From assembly GCF_002443255.2 (NCBI RefSeq), contig NW_019211454.1, positions 50,531,885 to 50,595,884 on the forward strand: a stretch of 64,000 bases of DNA. Direction: 5' to 3'. Of the stretch, positions 52,401 to 63,470 are shown in pieces. A model generated the notes under the pieces. It saw only the letters and a program-made list of their open reading frames with translations, had not been told where the DNA came from and did no database searches. This DNA is from Varroa destructor (taxonomy: Eukaryota; Arthropoda; Arachnida; Mesostigmata; Varroidae). Every line of letters begins with the position of its first letter. The stretch's first letter is position 1. The position numbers and the translations under genes were made by a program.

Positions 52401-55400
52401 ATATTAATCTTGGATTTGTGCCGTTCGCATCCATATTTTTGTCATGAATTCTGTTTCGCCGCGTCCTCGTCAGATTCGTTCCACATATAGGTTGATGGCC
52501 TCTGTTCCACATAGTAAGTTACATACTAACTTATGAGCTTTATCGTTTTAAACATGGATACGTGTATAAACCGTCATAAGTACACGCTTGCTTCTCCTAC
52601 CGTCATATCACTGGCTATCAGACTAAGTATAGTTCATGCCCTAGACGTATGCTCCATCTTTTAAGATTAACTCGAAATTCAGGTAAAGGTTTAATTGAAG
52701 TAGCTACAAGTTACGCAAACTGATATAAACTAGCTGCGAAATATTTTGGCTTTTGTATTCCAATAGTTCCCGGTAGATGGCTCACCATCAGTCAAGAATG
52801 ACGCACGCACTCACCTGGAATCAGACAATGAGACGATGTTTAATTTATGTCGTCATATTATTTCTATTTATTGTAGATTACATTCGTTTCCACAGAGTGC
52901 TTTCAGCGTGTTTCGTTTTTCAAAAATGCTGATATCATTGTTTACTTATTCAAGTTGCCTACACAACAAGATGAGCTCTCGAATAACGCTAAGTTAACCT
53001 CAGATTTAATTCAGAAACTACGATAAAACTAATTGTTGTAAACCCCTTGCATGTATTTTTTTTGTAAATAAGCTCTGCGTTTTCTTGGACATGGCATGTA
53101 GCCTGAGTTAATCCTGTAGCACAATGGGAGAATTCTCTGCGTCCGTGTCAATCTGCCTGAGTAACCTCATTCAGCTAGAGCAACATTCCACCGCTAGCTT
53201 TGATCAGTTTTAAAAGATTGACGAATGTCTTGCCATTCATCATTTTTTATAACTTCGTATACTTGAAAATTTACAAAAGTTATAGAAAAAATATATAAAA
53301 ATTCGGTGGTAATTAAAAACTGTTTAGATAAGGAGTGAAAATAAATCTTCCCGGAAGTGACAAAGAGACAAATATTTATAACGAGCTAACAGAAATAGCA
53401 CATTATAAGAACATTTGTTGTGAAATGGATGCAGTTTTTTTAGGGTAAATATAAATATATAAAATAGGGCCGACGGAGCGGTCTCCCACGAAAATTAAAC
53501 ACCCTTCATTGAATTTTTAACCACGTCCGCACTTTTTATGAGGCTTGATTAATATAAGCAGATAAAAGATAAGATATAAAAAAAAAAGATACGCTGATAT
53601 GTCCGTGGTATCATATACCTAAGAGATGGGGATGCCTAAGAGAAAAGCGTCTATCGTTAGGCGATGATGGCTAACTTTTGAACTCGCACTTAACAGCTGT
53701 CATTGTCGAAACTCTGTTTTTGTTTGTTTCTGTTAGTCTTTATAGTGCTGATTGTCAGAGGATGGCGCTTGATAGAGTCAGAAGCTTACTTTCGAGACAA
53801 CGATTGCATAACAGTAGTAGAAAGTATCGAATCCGTCGAAAGCGGCCTCAGAAACAGAAAGCCTTATTGTTCGAGTTAGTATAGCTAGACGAATCTACAG
53901 AAAATATAAAGTTGTCAATAGCCTATCAATTTTCTTTTGCCGCCAACACCTTCATGTGGGCTGATCACAACACCCGGAACGCGCGGTGCAGTTTTTGCGG
54001 TCAGTAAGTAATCAAATCAACTTCTCAATCTGATTTATAGGGCACAGCACTGCACTGCGTCTACGGTGACCGTTGAAGCTCGAAATGGTGCTAGCGTCTA
54101 TTTCGAACCTTTTCAGAAGGGCTTCTTTCCAAAGTTACCCTGTGATACGCTAGTGTTATTAGATGTTGTTCTTGCTACAAAGGGCAAACGCTGGCAAGGA
54201 AGCAAAATGGAAGTGATTTCATTGTTTGTTTCCGCTTAGAATAAGGATATTTTTATTTTATCGCTTCACTTACTCACTAACACTTTATCACATCATTTAT
54301 CTGCGTCGCGGCACGTGTACCGTGTCCTATTTCGACTAATTGGTGCATTTTTCATAGTAAAAATAGTAAGCGGATTCCGAGTAGCTCTTATCGGACACAG
54401 TTGGCGTTGCGGTTGCGTTTAGTATGCCCACTATGGATCTTGGCTGATGGCTGATGAATGGCTGTACGAGTGAGAATCACCAGCCTAATAGATTACTTGC
54501 ACCTATTATATACCTTATAATATATTCGATATATATTTAAAAACGGCTTAAAGTGAAACCGTGAAGTGAGAGGTTTGATCACAAAAATTTCTTGTTCTTT
54601 TATTGCTAAAGCCACAAATATTACGATCTATTCGTACTATTGTAGCATACCATTCCATTTTCTAGGTACACATGACTTAACTTAAACCTCTGTATAAGCT
54701 GCGGATATCTAACGCTCTAGGCGAAATTTCGGTCCGCTTTTTCACTGCACGGTGCAGATTAGCAACGCAACGGCTGCCAACTCTATTCTATCTTCCATCA
54801 CAGATAGCTATTGTAAATAGTTGAACTCATGGAAGCCACGACCGTGTTCGCTATCGTTATTTATAGTTCGTATCATATAGAATGTGTTGCATCCGTCTCA
54901 GAAAGCGGTTTCAAATAAACCTCTGAAGCTATTAGCCTAGTTGTCTCATTGAGGCGAGTGCCTCTCATCTTTGACCCCAAAACGGCGCCGTTGGACGGCT
55001 AACAGCCACCTCAGGTCCCGTACTAACAAATTTTTCCATGCTTGATCCTCAGTTGTGCTTCAACGGCAGATTCCGACAGTGGCCTCAAATGGGCCTTATC
55101 ATACGAATACGCTATACCGTCTAATGTGTTTAGCGCCAAGTCATATAAACAACGGCAAACAGATAAGTAACAAATTCTATCACAATCACCAAAAAGACCG
55201 TAGGTACAAATTAAAGCTAACAGTAAGTAATGTTGATAGCCATAGTGATTTACCGACAATATGACAAATTTATCGTCGATATACGCTAATGACGATTACT
55301 GCAAGAAATAATTTCACTTGTCAGTGATCGTCGTTGAGAACACTGAACACCTCGTAAGGCCAAACCACGACAGTTTACCATGTGTTTCATCGTGTTTGGC

Positions 55401-57704
55401 GGATTTCTAGGCCGCGTTCGATTAGGGATATAGACCTAGACATAATGGCGAAGATGCGAGTCTCATTAAACATGTTGAGTCTCTGAGCGGCGCTAGTTAA
55501 GGCGTGAGAACGAGAACGAGGGAGTCCCGAAACTGTTTTTTTTTAACAACTGGGTTGATTCACAAAAAAATAATCTAGGTTCAAGGATCTATCTGTGAAT
55601 ATTTAGAACGTGGAAATTTTGTCAGGCTTCAGCTGTCCTAACAAGTCTTTGCTAGAACAGACGTGATAAAGTTCAAACTGGAAGCCAGACTAGTTGCTCG
55701 AGAGCTCACCAAGTTCAGCTACTCTTAATTGCCTCTATTTTACGCAGACGACCTTACCTATCCAAGATTCTCAAGGCTTTTTTATCAGCATCGAAGAGTA
55801 TTTAAAAAAGCATTAACAGTACCGATAATCAAGAATTCATATTTAACTGAATTTGAAAAGATTTGACCGCAAAGAACTTCGAGCAACCGGATCTGATGAT
55901 TGCATTGGTTTTTCAACATGAAATGTGTACTCTTTGACAAGCGCTCTTTTTTTTTACAAAAAAAAAAAAATTTTTTTTAATATTTCGTCAATCAGCCGCA
56001 CAATGAATCTTTCATATTTGAATGATTGGTTGATGTTTGCGTATTCTAATGCAAACCAGTAGTATAGCTCACGGTAATTTGTTTACTGATAATGTTTTTG
56101 TTTACCTGCACGTTAAGCATTATAACACAACGTAAAGTCCTCCAGAGAATACTGTATAGGTGGCACTCAAAATCCATTACTTCTCAATACAAATATTGCT
56201 ATGCAAGTGGTTTCACCATTTATCTCATCACTAAATGATAAAAAAAAAAAAAAAACAGCTATACTCCGAGGAGCATTTGGTTGGATGTCGTTCACCCTGA
56301 ATCGCCCCGTGAGAGTAACCTGTCCGTTCTACGAGTTCTAATCGACACGTTACTTTGAGGGCAAAAATTCTACACTTAGGGAAGTAAATAATTATACTCT
56401 GAAATAAACGAATCAGAACACTCGGCTATCTAGCCTAGAGCGTAGAAGCAGGCTCAGAGCGCAGTATTTCGTACGGCAAAGTATCCACGACTTTACTTAT
56501 ATTAAGTAATTATCCCTATGTAACGTGTGCACTGATTGGATAGATGATGTAGCAATCTTGTTTATTATATTTTTCCTTACGCAAATATATATGCAATGGA
56601 TGTTTGCTAGTCTCAGTTTACAGATACAATATCTCGGACATTGACTGACTAATGTCGCGTGTGTCTAAATCTACGGAAGGCACGTTTATAATCCATCTTA
56701 AATTTCTATAGTCTACTTGTTGAAGCTAAGTGTTACCCGACCATACAGAGGTGAACCCTAAAAGACCACTTTCGGTTTCGTAGCGATGTGTTCTTCTTAT
56801 ACGTGCGGTTTTAAACGACGACAAGCCAACTTGAGATCTGGCTGAAAGGATGAACGCACTTCCAAAGTAAGGCCAGCGTAAATATTGTCAAGCAAAACAA
56901 TTGCTTGTCGTATCGTAAAACGGGGTAATTAGAAAGGTCTGGGCATATTAAAAAAAAGCTTATCTAGCGACATATGCCCAAGGCGCTTCTTGTGGGTTAA
57001 GTAATGAGCACTAGGTTTCAATTATGGGTGCAACTGAAAAGTGGATAGAATTGTGACGTGAATAGATAAACATTCACGTAAAATGATTTTTTGATAGTTG
57101 AACCTTCTACTGCAGCATGCGCTATATGTAACTGAGCAGAAGGCATTACGTCATGTAACAGCTGGTGGACAAAGACCAACCAACACATGGGCTAGATTTA
57201 TCAAAGGTCTTAGAAGGATAGAACATCCCTTCACCAGTTTGGAGATGAAATGACAGAACCACGAATCGAAAACATGAAATGCTGGTACTTTAGCTTAGGT
57301 AGTGGACGACAGAATACTTCACGAGGAAGGTGTATATTTGAGTGATAGATAATAGTCCACATAATAATTTAACATGCTAAAAAAAAACTCTGTCACTAAA
57401 GTTTATGCAATATAAATTTATAATGATCAGCGGTCGTATGATTCATGCAATGCATAGAAACTATCAGAAAGCGCTTATTACGATCACTGCTGTCTTGGTC
57501 GATTCATTCATCGATTACCATCATTGGCAACGCCGATGATTCCCGAGCCGCCATACTTACAAATGATTCTCGTAACTAGCAGGGTAAGAGGGTTTTGCCT
57601 GTCGCATTAGGTATAACAGCCCGCCGTAAACTCGAGTAGTCTGGGTCCGCGCCAAGTGTTTTCCGCAGATAATTTTTTTGCGTGGTCTAACCCGTAGTGC
57701 AGTA
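52401..57704. other. AT-rich flank, no gene recognised
   Basis: Same content as 36100-41403 in inverted orientation: the 16-A run at 56240-56255, the homopolymer cluster at 55947-55978, the hairpin at 57056-57079 and the cysteine-containing open frame at 55023-55295 (minus strand). I recognise no gene, RNA gene or transposon end. Confidence 0.5.
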
Positions 57705-57720
57705 CTATTCTAAATTAATC

Positions 57721-58195
57721 ATGATCAAAGCGGAGCACAGTCAATGTGCCGATGGTAATGAGAATATCGATGTGATCCAGGCCAGATTCGAGGCGTGTCC
57801 TTAAAAGGTGTCCTTGCAGCCCCAACAAAGAATCATCTGCCCAAAGTGCTGGAGGCGTTTCTCTGTGCAAGGTCAAGCCACACATCAACAACGGCCAACG
57901 ACTGGCGGCAAGCCAAACCGCGTCGAAAAAAGAACCCCTGACGCTGAAGCGAGACACCGTCTGGCGGACGGAAAAACAGCAGGCCCAACAGTCCGATTCG
58001 AAGGAATGGACGTCGAGAGCACGACAGCGTGTTACAGATGCGTGCACCACAAGTGTCTTCTCGAAGAAGCAGCAGCAGCTGCCGAAGCCCAGCTAATGCC
58101 CCAAGGAATGCCAGTGTGAAAAACAAAGGTCATCGTGCGCTCTCTGCGGGGGTAGACGCCGACAGCATGAATACGCAGCTAGCAAAGTATTCTAG
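57721..58195 (+). pseudogene. GC-rich, cysteine-rich coding-like island, frame disrupted
   Basis: Clearly GC-richer than its surroundings. From ATG at 57721 one frame runs 27 codons to TAA (57802-57804), then continues in the same frame to TGA at 58117-58119. After the TAA it reads QRIICPKCWRRF and later ACYRCVHHKC and an Ala/Glu-rich stretch. The next frame is also open (57776-58093); after a TAA at 58094-58096 it encodes CPKECQCEKQ and QRSSCALCGGRRR before TAG at 58193. The phrases QRIICPKC and QRSSCALC are similar in protein and DNA yet lie in different frames, which suggests a gene broken by a frameshift (possibly at the CCCC near 58099) and a stop. The paired CxxC motifs suggest a zinc-binding protein. 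CxCEK also occurs in DM-type zinc modules, but the spacing does not fit well and I do not assign a family. A CTTGCAG before 57818 could be a splice acceptor. Confidence 0.3.
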
Positions 58196-59778
58196 CGGAA
58201 AGGACTAATCGTCAAGAAAAAAAAAGCTAAATATATGTTTTAGCAATCGTCATCTGCTACTGGGAGCCGTTTATTAGGCCAGCTAATTATTTTATTCGCC
58301 TATGGAGATAGCCGTACCCTCGAGAACGAGCCAACAGGAGCGGCTATAGACAGCGTTCGCGACTGAACGATATAGCAGTGCTTGAAAATGACACACTTGC
58401 GGTAGGTGTCGCGGTTGCAACCTCTGTATGACTAGCGGAAATCATTGTAAAGAAACCACTGCTTTTCTATATTTTTTTGTAACTGGTACTTTGAATAAGT
58501 TGTCTGTTAGAAAATTAGGGTCGTCTAATCTCCTAAAGACAAGCGGGCTAAGTAAGTACCTAATCAACAAATGGCCGTGTTTCTTAAAACCTGGTTTAGT
58601 CCGCGCTGAATACGGCATATCCGGGTTTGTGCGCGCAATGACTGACATGTGAAAGATTTGAAAAGTTATCCACTGAGCCGTAGAAGGTAATTCCTCTTGA
58701 GCAAAGAACTTTCTTTCGCGTTTCTTGGATACTCGAATAGAGCTCGTTGATGCAGGTCTGGTGGGGTCGGTCTTCGCGGAGCAAAATGCGATGGTGTAAT
58801 TTTGCTGTTCAACGCCAACTGCACTGCAATTAACATTATTCCAAGAACCAAAGTGACCCACGTTCTGTCAACACGTTAAGCAAAATTAATTTTTTGAACA
58901 AACTTTCGAAGCACAGTTGGTCGAATTGCTACTTTTGCTCATTAAACGGGCAAAAAGAAAATTCGGTACGGACAAATGCTGCTGTCGGACGCGGACCCGA
59001 TTTCTAGTGCTCAGTCACAAACGTCGTCTCACAAACAGCAAGATTTAACCTGTTAAAAAATGCACTAGAAACGTAATCTCCCTAAATAAGGCTCAAGCAT
59101 GCGAGGGATGTTTTTTTTTCCCTATACTGTACAGTGGCTATTGTAACCTATCTCGTTCAAATCTAGATAATTCGACCATTTGGGCTATGAACTGCCAATA
59201 CCCTAAAATTTTAGCTCTCTCCGGATTCTAACAGTCGTCAATTTCCCTAGATTACTAAGCTATTTAAGTATAATAAATTCCTTATTTTAATGGGGCGTAA
59301 GGAACCAGGCACCAAGTATTGTTACAAACTACTATTTTGTCAGATTTGTTCCCAACCTGTTCCCATTCGTCCAGTATAAACTAGGACAGAATTGTAATGA
59401 TAAGATCAGTCAACCGTTACGTGCGTTATTCATATATGGCTTCGATAAATCTATTGCGGGATTTTGAATGGGTCGTATACGAGAGTTTTTCAAGCACCTA
59501 AACCAAGTTATAGCAACCTTAGAGGAATAAATGGGTTGTCATATGGAAATGATGGTTATAACATTGTGCTATCCAATAACCACAGTTCAGCTTGCAATGA
59601 TGCTTCTCTATTGACGATCTACTGATCATCTGTCAATTTTTAGCTGTGACAAAACTGGGCGGTCCACAGTGGCGCGTCGCGTTATTGGACGCTCGGTTTA
59701 TTCGTAAAGTTAGCTGATTCCGTGTTCGACGACAATCGACCGTTTGTATCAGAACGTGAAGCTACTTATCTAATTGCC
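58196..59778. other. Flank around the uncertain open frames, no other gene
   Basis: Outside the 139-codon frame nothing is recognisable. GC content is somewhat raised up to about 58,900 and falls afterwards. No terminal inverted repeats or target-site duplications were found that would mark the raised segment as a transposon. Confidence 0.4.
58442..58861 (-). other. Open reading frame of 139 codons, uncertain coding status
   Basis: Longest open frame outside the satellite. It opens at GTG (58859-58861) right after an in-frame TGA, and ends with TGA at 58442-58444. The same frame then stays open for about 50 more codons to a TAA near 58293. The translation is basic and mixed, including KKRERKF and SARTKPGFKKHGH; I recognise no domain. 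A second frame at 58666-58851 begins with a hydrophobic, signal-peptide-like run (VLGIMLIAVQLALNS) and ends KRNYLLRLSG. Only one could be genuine. With local GC above average, a chance open frame of this length is plausible. Confidence 0.2.
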
Positions 59779-59917
59779 TTCACACCTTTTGACTTACGTT
59801 ACGGTCATAATGACAACTACGTCGTTATGACCGTAAACGTCTCCGCAGGATGATGACTTGTCATCATCACTTGTCTAAATCGGTGTGAATTTTGTCCACC
59901 CGGCAACGTGACGTTGC
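59779..59917. repeat. Cluster of nested palindromes
   Basis: Three hairpins lie close together: ACGGTCATAA (59801-59810) with TTATGACCGT (59825-59834), plus an inner GAC/GTC; GATGATGAC (59849-59857) with GTCATCATC (59860-59868) around TT; and GCAACGT (59903-59909) with ACGTTGC (59911-59917) around one G. TTCACACC (59779-59786) and GGTGTGAA (59882-59889) form an outer inverted repeat enclosing the first two. No target-site duplication is seen flanking the outer repeat, so a foldback transposon is possible but unproven. Confidence 0.8.
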
Positions 59918-62484
59918 TAGTTAGGAAAAACACATACTCCATTGAACGTATTTTATTCTGTCGGCCCAGTTAACAGTTTCGAGGGTCGGACACGCCATTA
60001 CGACGTCTATCATTGAGTCAGTAACTTTAGCTTTTCTGAAAATGCCCTCTAGTGGCCTTTTCTGAAATTGCTAATTTACCAGATATAGCTTCTTTTTCTA
60101 GCGTAAATTGATACACGTATTAGATATATACGATATAACGCAAAGCTTCTTATTAGGTTATTAAAAAATATACAGCTGCACTGTTTATTGAAATGTGTTT
60201 ATGCATGCGTATCCTGTGTTCTCTCATACAAGTATCCTGAAAGAAATATTTTGTGCTCGATCCGTTGCAGGTCGATCGGAGTCGTTGAATGTGGAAAAAC
60301 GACTACTTACCATGTATTTTTCTAACAAAGACAATATACGCCAAACGAAAATGTGATCTCAATCCTAGCTGGCGATTAGGCCTCTAGATAATCGCTCCCT
60401 ATTCAGCTTAGATCTACATAAGCATGAATTTTTTAATGAGCGGTTAGCCGTGATGTACCAACACGGTTCTCTTGCGAGTACCGTCATAGCCCATACAACT
60501 GATGCATAATCACACATATCCCATCTGATGATTGGTCGGGATATCGTCGGAGCGCCAAGCCCCATGAAGAATTTCCGAAGAGTCGATAAACCATACTGTC
60601 CCAGTAATTCATTACTGTTAGTTTGGACAAATACGAGATCCCGCGTGTTAACTGGATTAAATGTTTCGAGACCAAGACTCGTAAGTATTTCTCTTGTCTC
60701 AATTATACGTTCGGATGTTTTCGTGAGTACTATTGTCCTATATTGTATATATATATTGTATTTGTACTATTGAGAAATGTAAACCTTGATGCCCCGTAAA
60801 TAAAAATGCGGGAGGCGGAGATCATTCCAAACCGGCTATCTAATTTTAGTAATCCCAAAAAGGTGTTAGGTGTATTGAGATTGGCTCACGGTCATTGGCA
60901 CCACAGCGTCTCAAACCAGTAGTGCCATAATAGGGACTACTATTTCGATAAACAGGCACTTTTAACATATGGATTCTCCTGGATTCGACTGTGCCCTTAT
61001 CGGTATTCGGCCTTATGCAGTAGCAGTATTCTTGTTGTTCTTTCCTTTTTGTACATAATTTGTGCTTTACATGCTCATGCGAAGTTAAAACCGACGTTCC
61101 AGTTTAACGCTTGACATCCTGGATTTGCTTGCTAATTTAGACGCGTAAAGTTCTGATCTGGATTACAGATTAGTGTTTCCCACGGAGCTACTGTAATCTT
61201 CTAGTATTAGTTGTAACTGCTCATTGCGGATCTAATTAAGATTCATATGAAAGTAGTTTCAGAATCCACAGGCAGTATATCGAAGTCGGTCCTGATAAGA
61301 CTGCAAGCACTATTTCCTGACAGGCCAAAAACAAAGAAAAAAACAGATACATACAACGTCTCCGAGCTTTTTCATAATCATGTTGAACATAGAAGTTAGG
61401 AGTTTGTTAACGAGGGCCCTTTGATCGTAACAGCTCTCATCTAGCTAGACCATAGACAAGCACAGATATTTTAGGGTATCCCTCTAAACAAGACTTAAGG
61501 AAGTTACATTAATAAAAGCCTCTGCGTGCTACATTTTTTCAGGGCCGCACATTTACATACAAATCTAAGAACAGGTAAAATTCGTATGTAGTTGGATCAC
61601 CTTGAATGTTTTATTTTTGATAATGTGTGGTATGGCGCCTGATTTGAAAGGGTGTTAAGCGGAACGGAGTTTCCCAAGCCGGAACGGCCTTTGTCCAATT
61701 TAGCTGAAAAGATCAATACCGTAAACGCGATTTAGTGGATAAGTAAATTCAAACGGTAAAATTAGCATAGTAACTTTACCTTCTGGATGTGTTTTCCTGC
61801 GAAGTTTAGTCGGGAGATGCCGGAGCAATTATTAAGTGAATCGAAACTTCTAACTAGTCAAGTCGTTTTCGACCTATTAACCGCAGATGTAGCGTATTTG
61901 AAGCCACGCTACTCAAGCGAAGTCTTCTTTGGAAACTATATATAGTTGGAAAACACAATTATTTTTATAATGCGAGAACTAAGGTTTCCAAGGTGCAGAT
62001 ATGCCAAAAGATATTTAGCGGCCTATTTCTGATACAGAATAAATTGAGGTAAATTAATAGTGCACACAAACCTCAGAATCGTAGATAACGGTTTTAGGCC
62101 CCATTATAGGTACACGCGTCTACCTGAGCTGCGGCACATTACCACGATTTAGTTTCAAACGCATATTTTTCTCGCTTTGAAGCTCGGAATATCGTAATTG
62201 ACGTACATTGTAGAAGGCATCGTCTAAAGAAGGAAAACTAATAGAACACAGAAGCGAATCGACTTCTATTAATTATATCTCTATACTTTGTAACGAAGAT
62301 CCGCAATTTCAAAGTTTGCTACAATTCTTCGTTGTATAAAAATAGAGTAATTAGAGTAAAAAAATTATATTTTTGAAGTTACTGAACTTTTTGTCCTGCG
62401 CACGGGGCATTTCAGTTGAACAAATTGCTTTGTTCTCACTTGATAAAAAACGAACGATACATTCATAAATTTAGTCATACTAAT
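59918..62484. other. AT-rich flank, no gene recognised
   Basis: Mirror of 31320-33886. Open frames of 66-81 codons near 60365-60773 overlap on both strands and show no domain, start context or codon signal. Short AT-rich tracts occur near 60738-60757. Confidence 0.5.
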
Positions 62485-62485
62485 T

Positions 62486-62543
<58 letters not shown>
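62485..62543. repeat. AT dinucleotide microsatellite
   Basis: TTATATATATAAATAT followed by an uninterrupted AT tract to about 62543. The mirrored arm in block C begins exactly at its left edge, so it probably marks where an assembly or read path broke. Confidence 0.92.
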
Positions 62544-62545
<2 letters not shown>

Positions 62546-63215
62546 AAGAACAAAAATTCCCGTGACCGACATTTTCCGAGTTAAGATAGACTTTTGAGCA
62601 AACATCTGACACTTCTCAAATGAAAAACGCAGCTAATAAAATTAAAAGAGATATTTGAAAAATTCAAAATATCCTTATTACATCAAAGCTGAAAGCTAAA
62701 TTTATGCCCGTAAATTAACCCGAAATTCATTTTCCCCAGTTTTGTTGCGTTACATAATTAAAAAGTTGTTATATTTGCTGACTTGTATCGATCACGAGGT
62801 CAATATCACTTGCAGTACAAATAACAAAGGATTAATATTTAACAAAGCTGCCGCCATAGCTGGTAAAATTGCCGTAATTGAGTAAACCTACGGATCACCA
62901 GCTTTGGAGCACATGGGAGAAATTCTACAAAAGCGAGTACTGTCGTATGATTTCAGTAGCCTACATTGTCTAGGTCGTGGCCCATAAACCAAGCGAGAAG
63001 ATGATTTATACAATGTTGATAGTAGATGCTTGGGATTAAACCGAAAGGCCACTATTGAAACAGCTTTGTCAAACTATCACCAAGATTACCACTTCGAACG
63101 TGACTGCGAATAGACGTTTTAAGCTTTACGCTCTCAAACGTTGCTTCAGACGCCTGGCTCTCAGCACGAGCATGAAACGAAGTGTCTGCGCCCGGTTTTT
63201 TTCAACCTGAATCAT

Positions 63216-63258
63216 TTCACGTACCCCTAAGTTTAATAGAAACTTAGGGGTACGTGAA
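63216..63258. repeat. Perfect 19-bp hairpin
   Basis: TTCACGTACCCCTAAGTTT (63216-63234) and its exact reverse complement (63240-63258) flank a 5-nt loop AATAG. No poly-T follows and no gene adjoins, so a terminator is unlikely. It could be a small-RNA precursor, a transposon remnant or a binding site. Confidence 0.85.
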
Positions 63259-63426
63259 GTTAGTTGTTACTTCGAACGACACTATTAAATATTCATGTGT
63301 TAATACTACGTCGCCATTCGACAATGTACAGATTTCTAATATTTATCCTGTACCTAGTTATGTCTCTTTGGTAAAAGGTACCATATGTCCACTGGTGTGG
63401 AACTAAGGGAGTCATCTATTAGAAGC

Positions 63427-63470
63427 TGCCTCGTGCCGAAGATACTTCGGACTGGCAGTACAGTGAGGCA
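63427..63470. other. Possible three-way-junction fold
   Basis: TGCCTC (63427-63432) pairs with GAGGCA (63465-63470). Inside are CCGAAG/CTTCGG (63436-63441 and 63445-63450) and a weaker ACTG/CAGT stem (63451-63454 and 63461-63464). The core residues of a hammerhead ribozyme are absent and the element is too short for a tRNA. Confidence 0.35.

Larger units (their letters stand above)
52149..62484 (+). repeat. Inverted-repeat arm 2, right copy (non-satellite flank)
   Basis: Reverse complement of 31320-41655. Because it continues past 62484 into further sequence that the left copy lacks, this is probably the properly placed copy of the right flank. Confidence 0.93.

Noticed and set aside
63427..63470. 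tRNA or hammerhead ribozyme
   Set aside because: Too short for a tRNA and lacks the T-loop consensus; lacks the CUGAUGA and GAAA core needed for a hammerhead.
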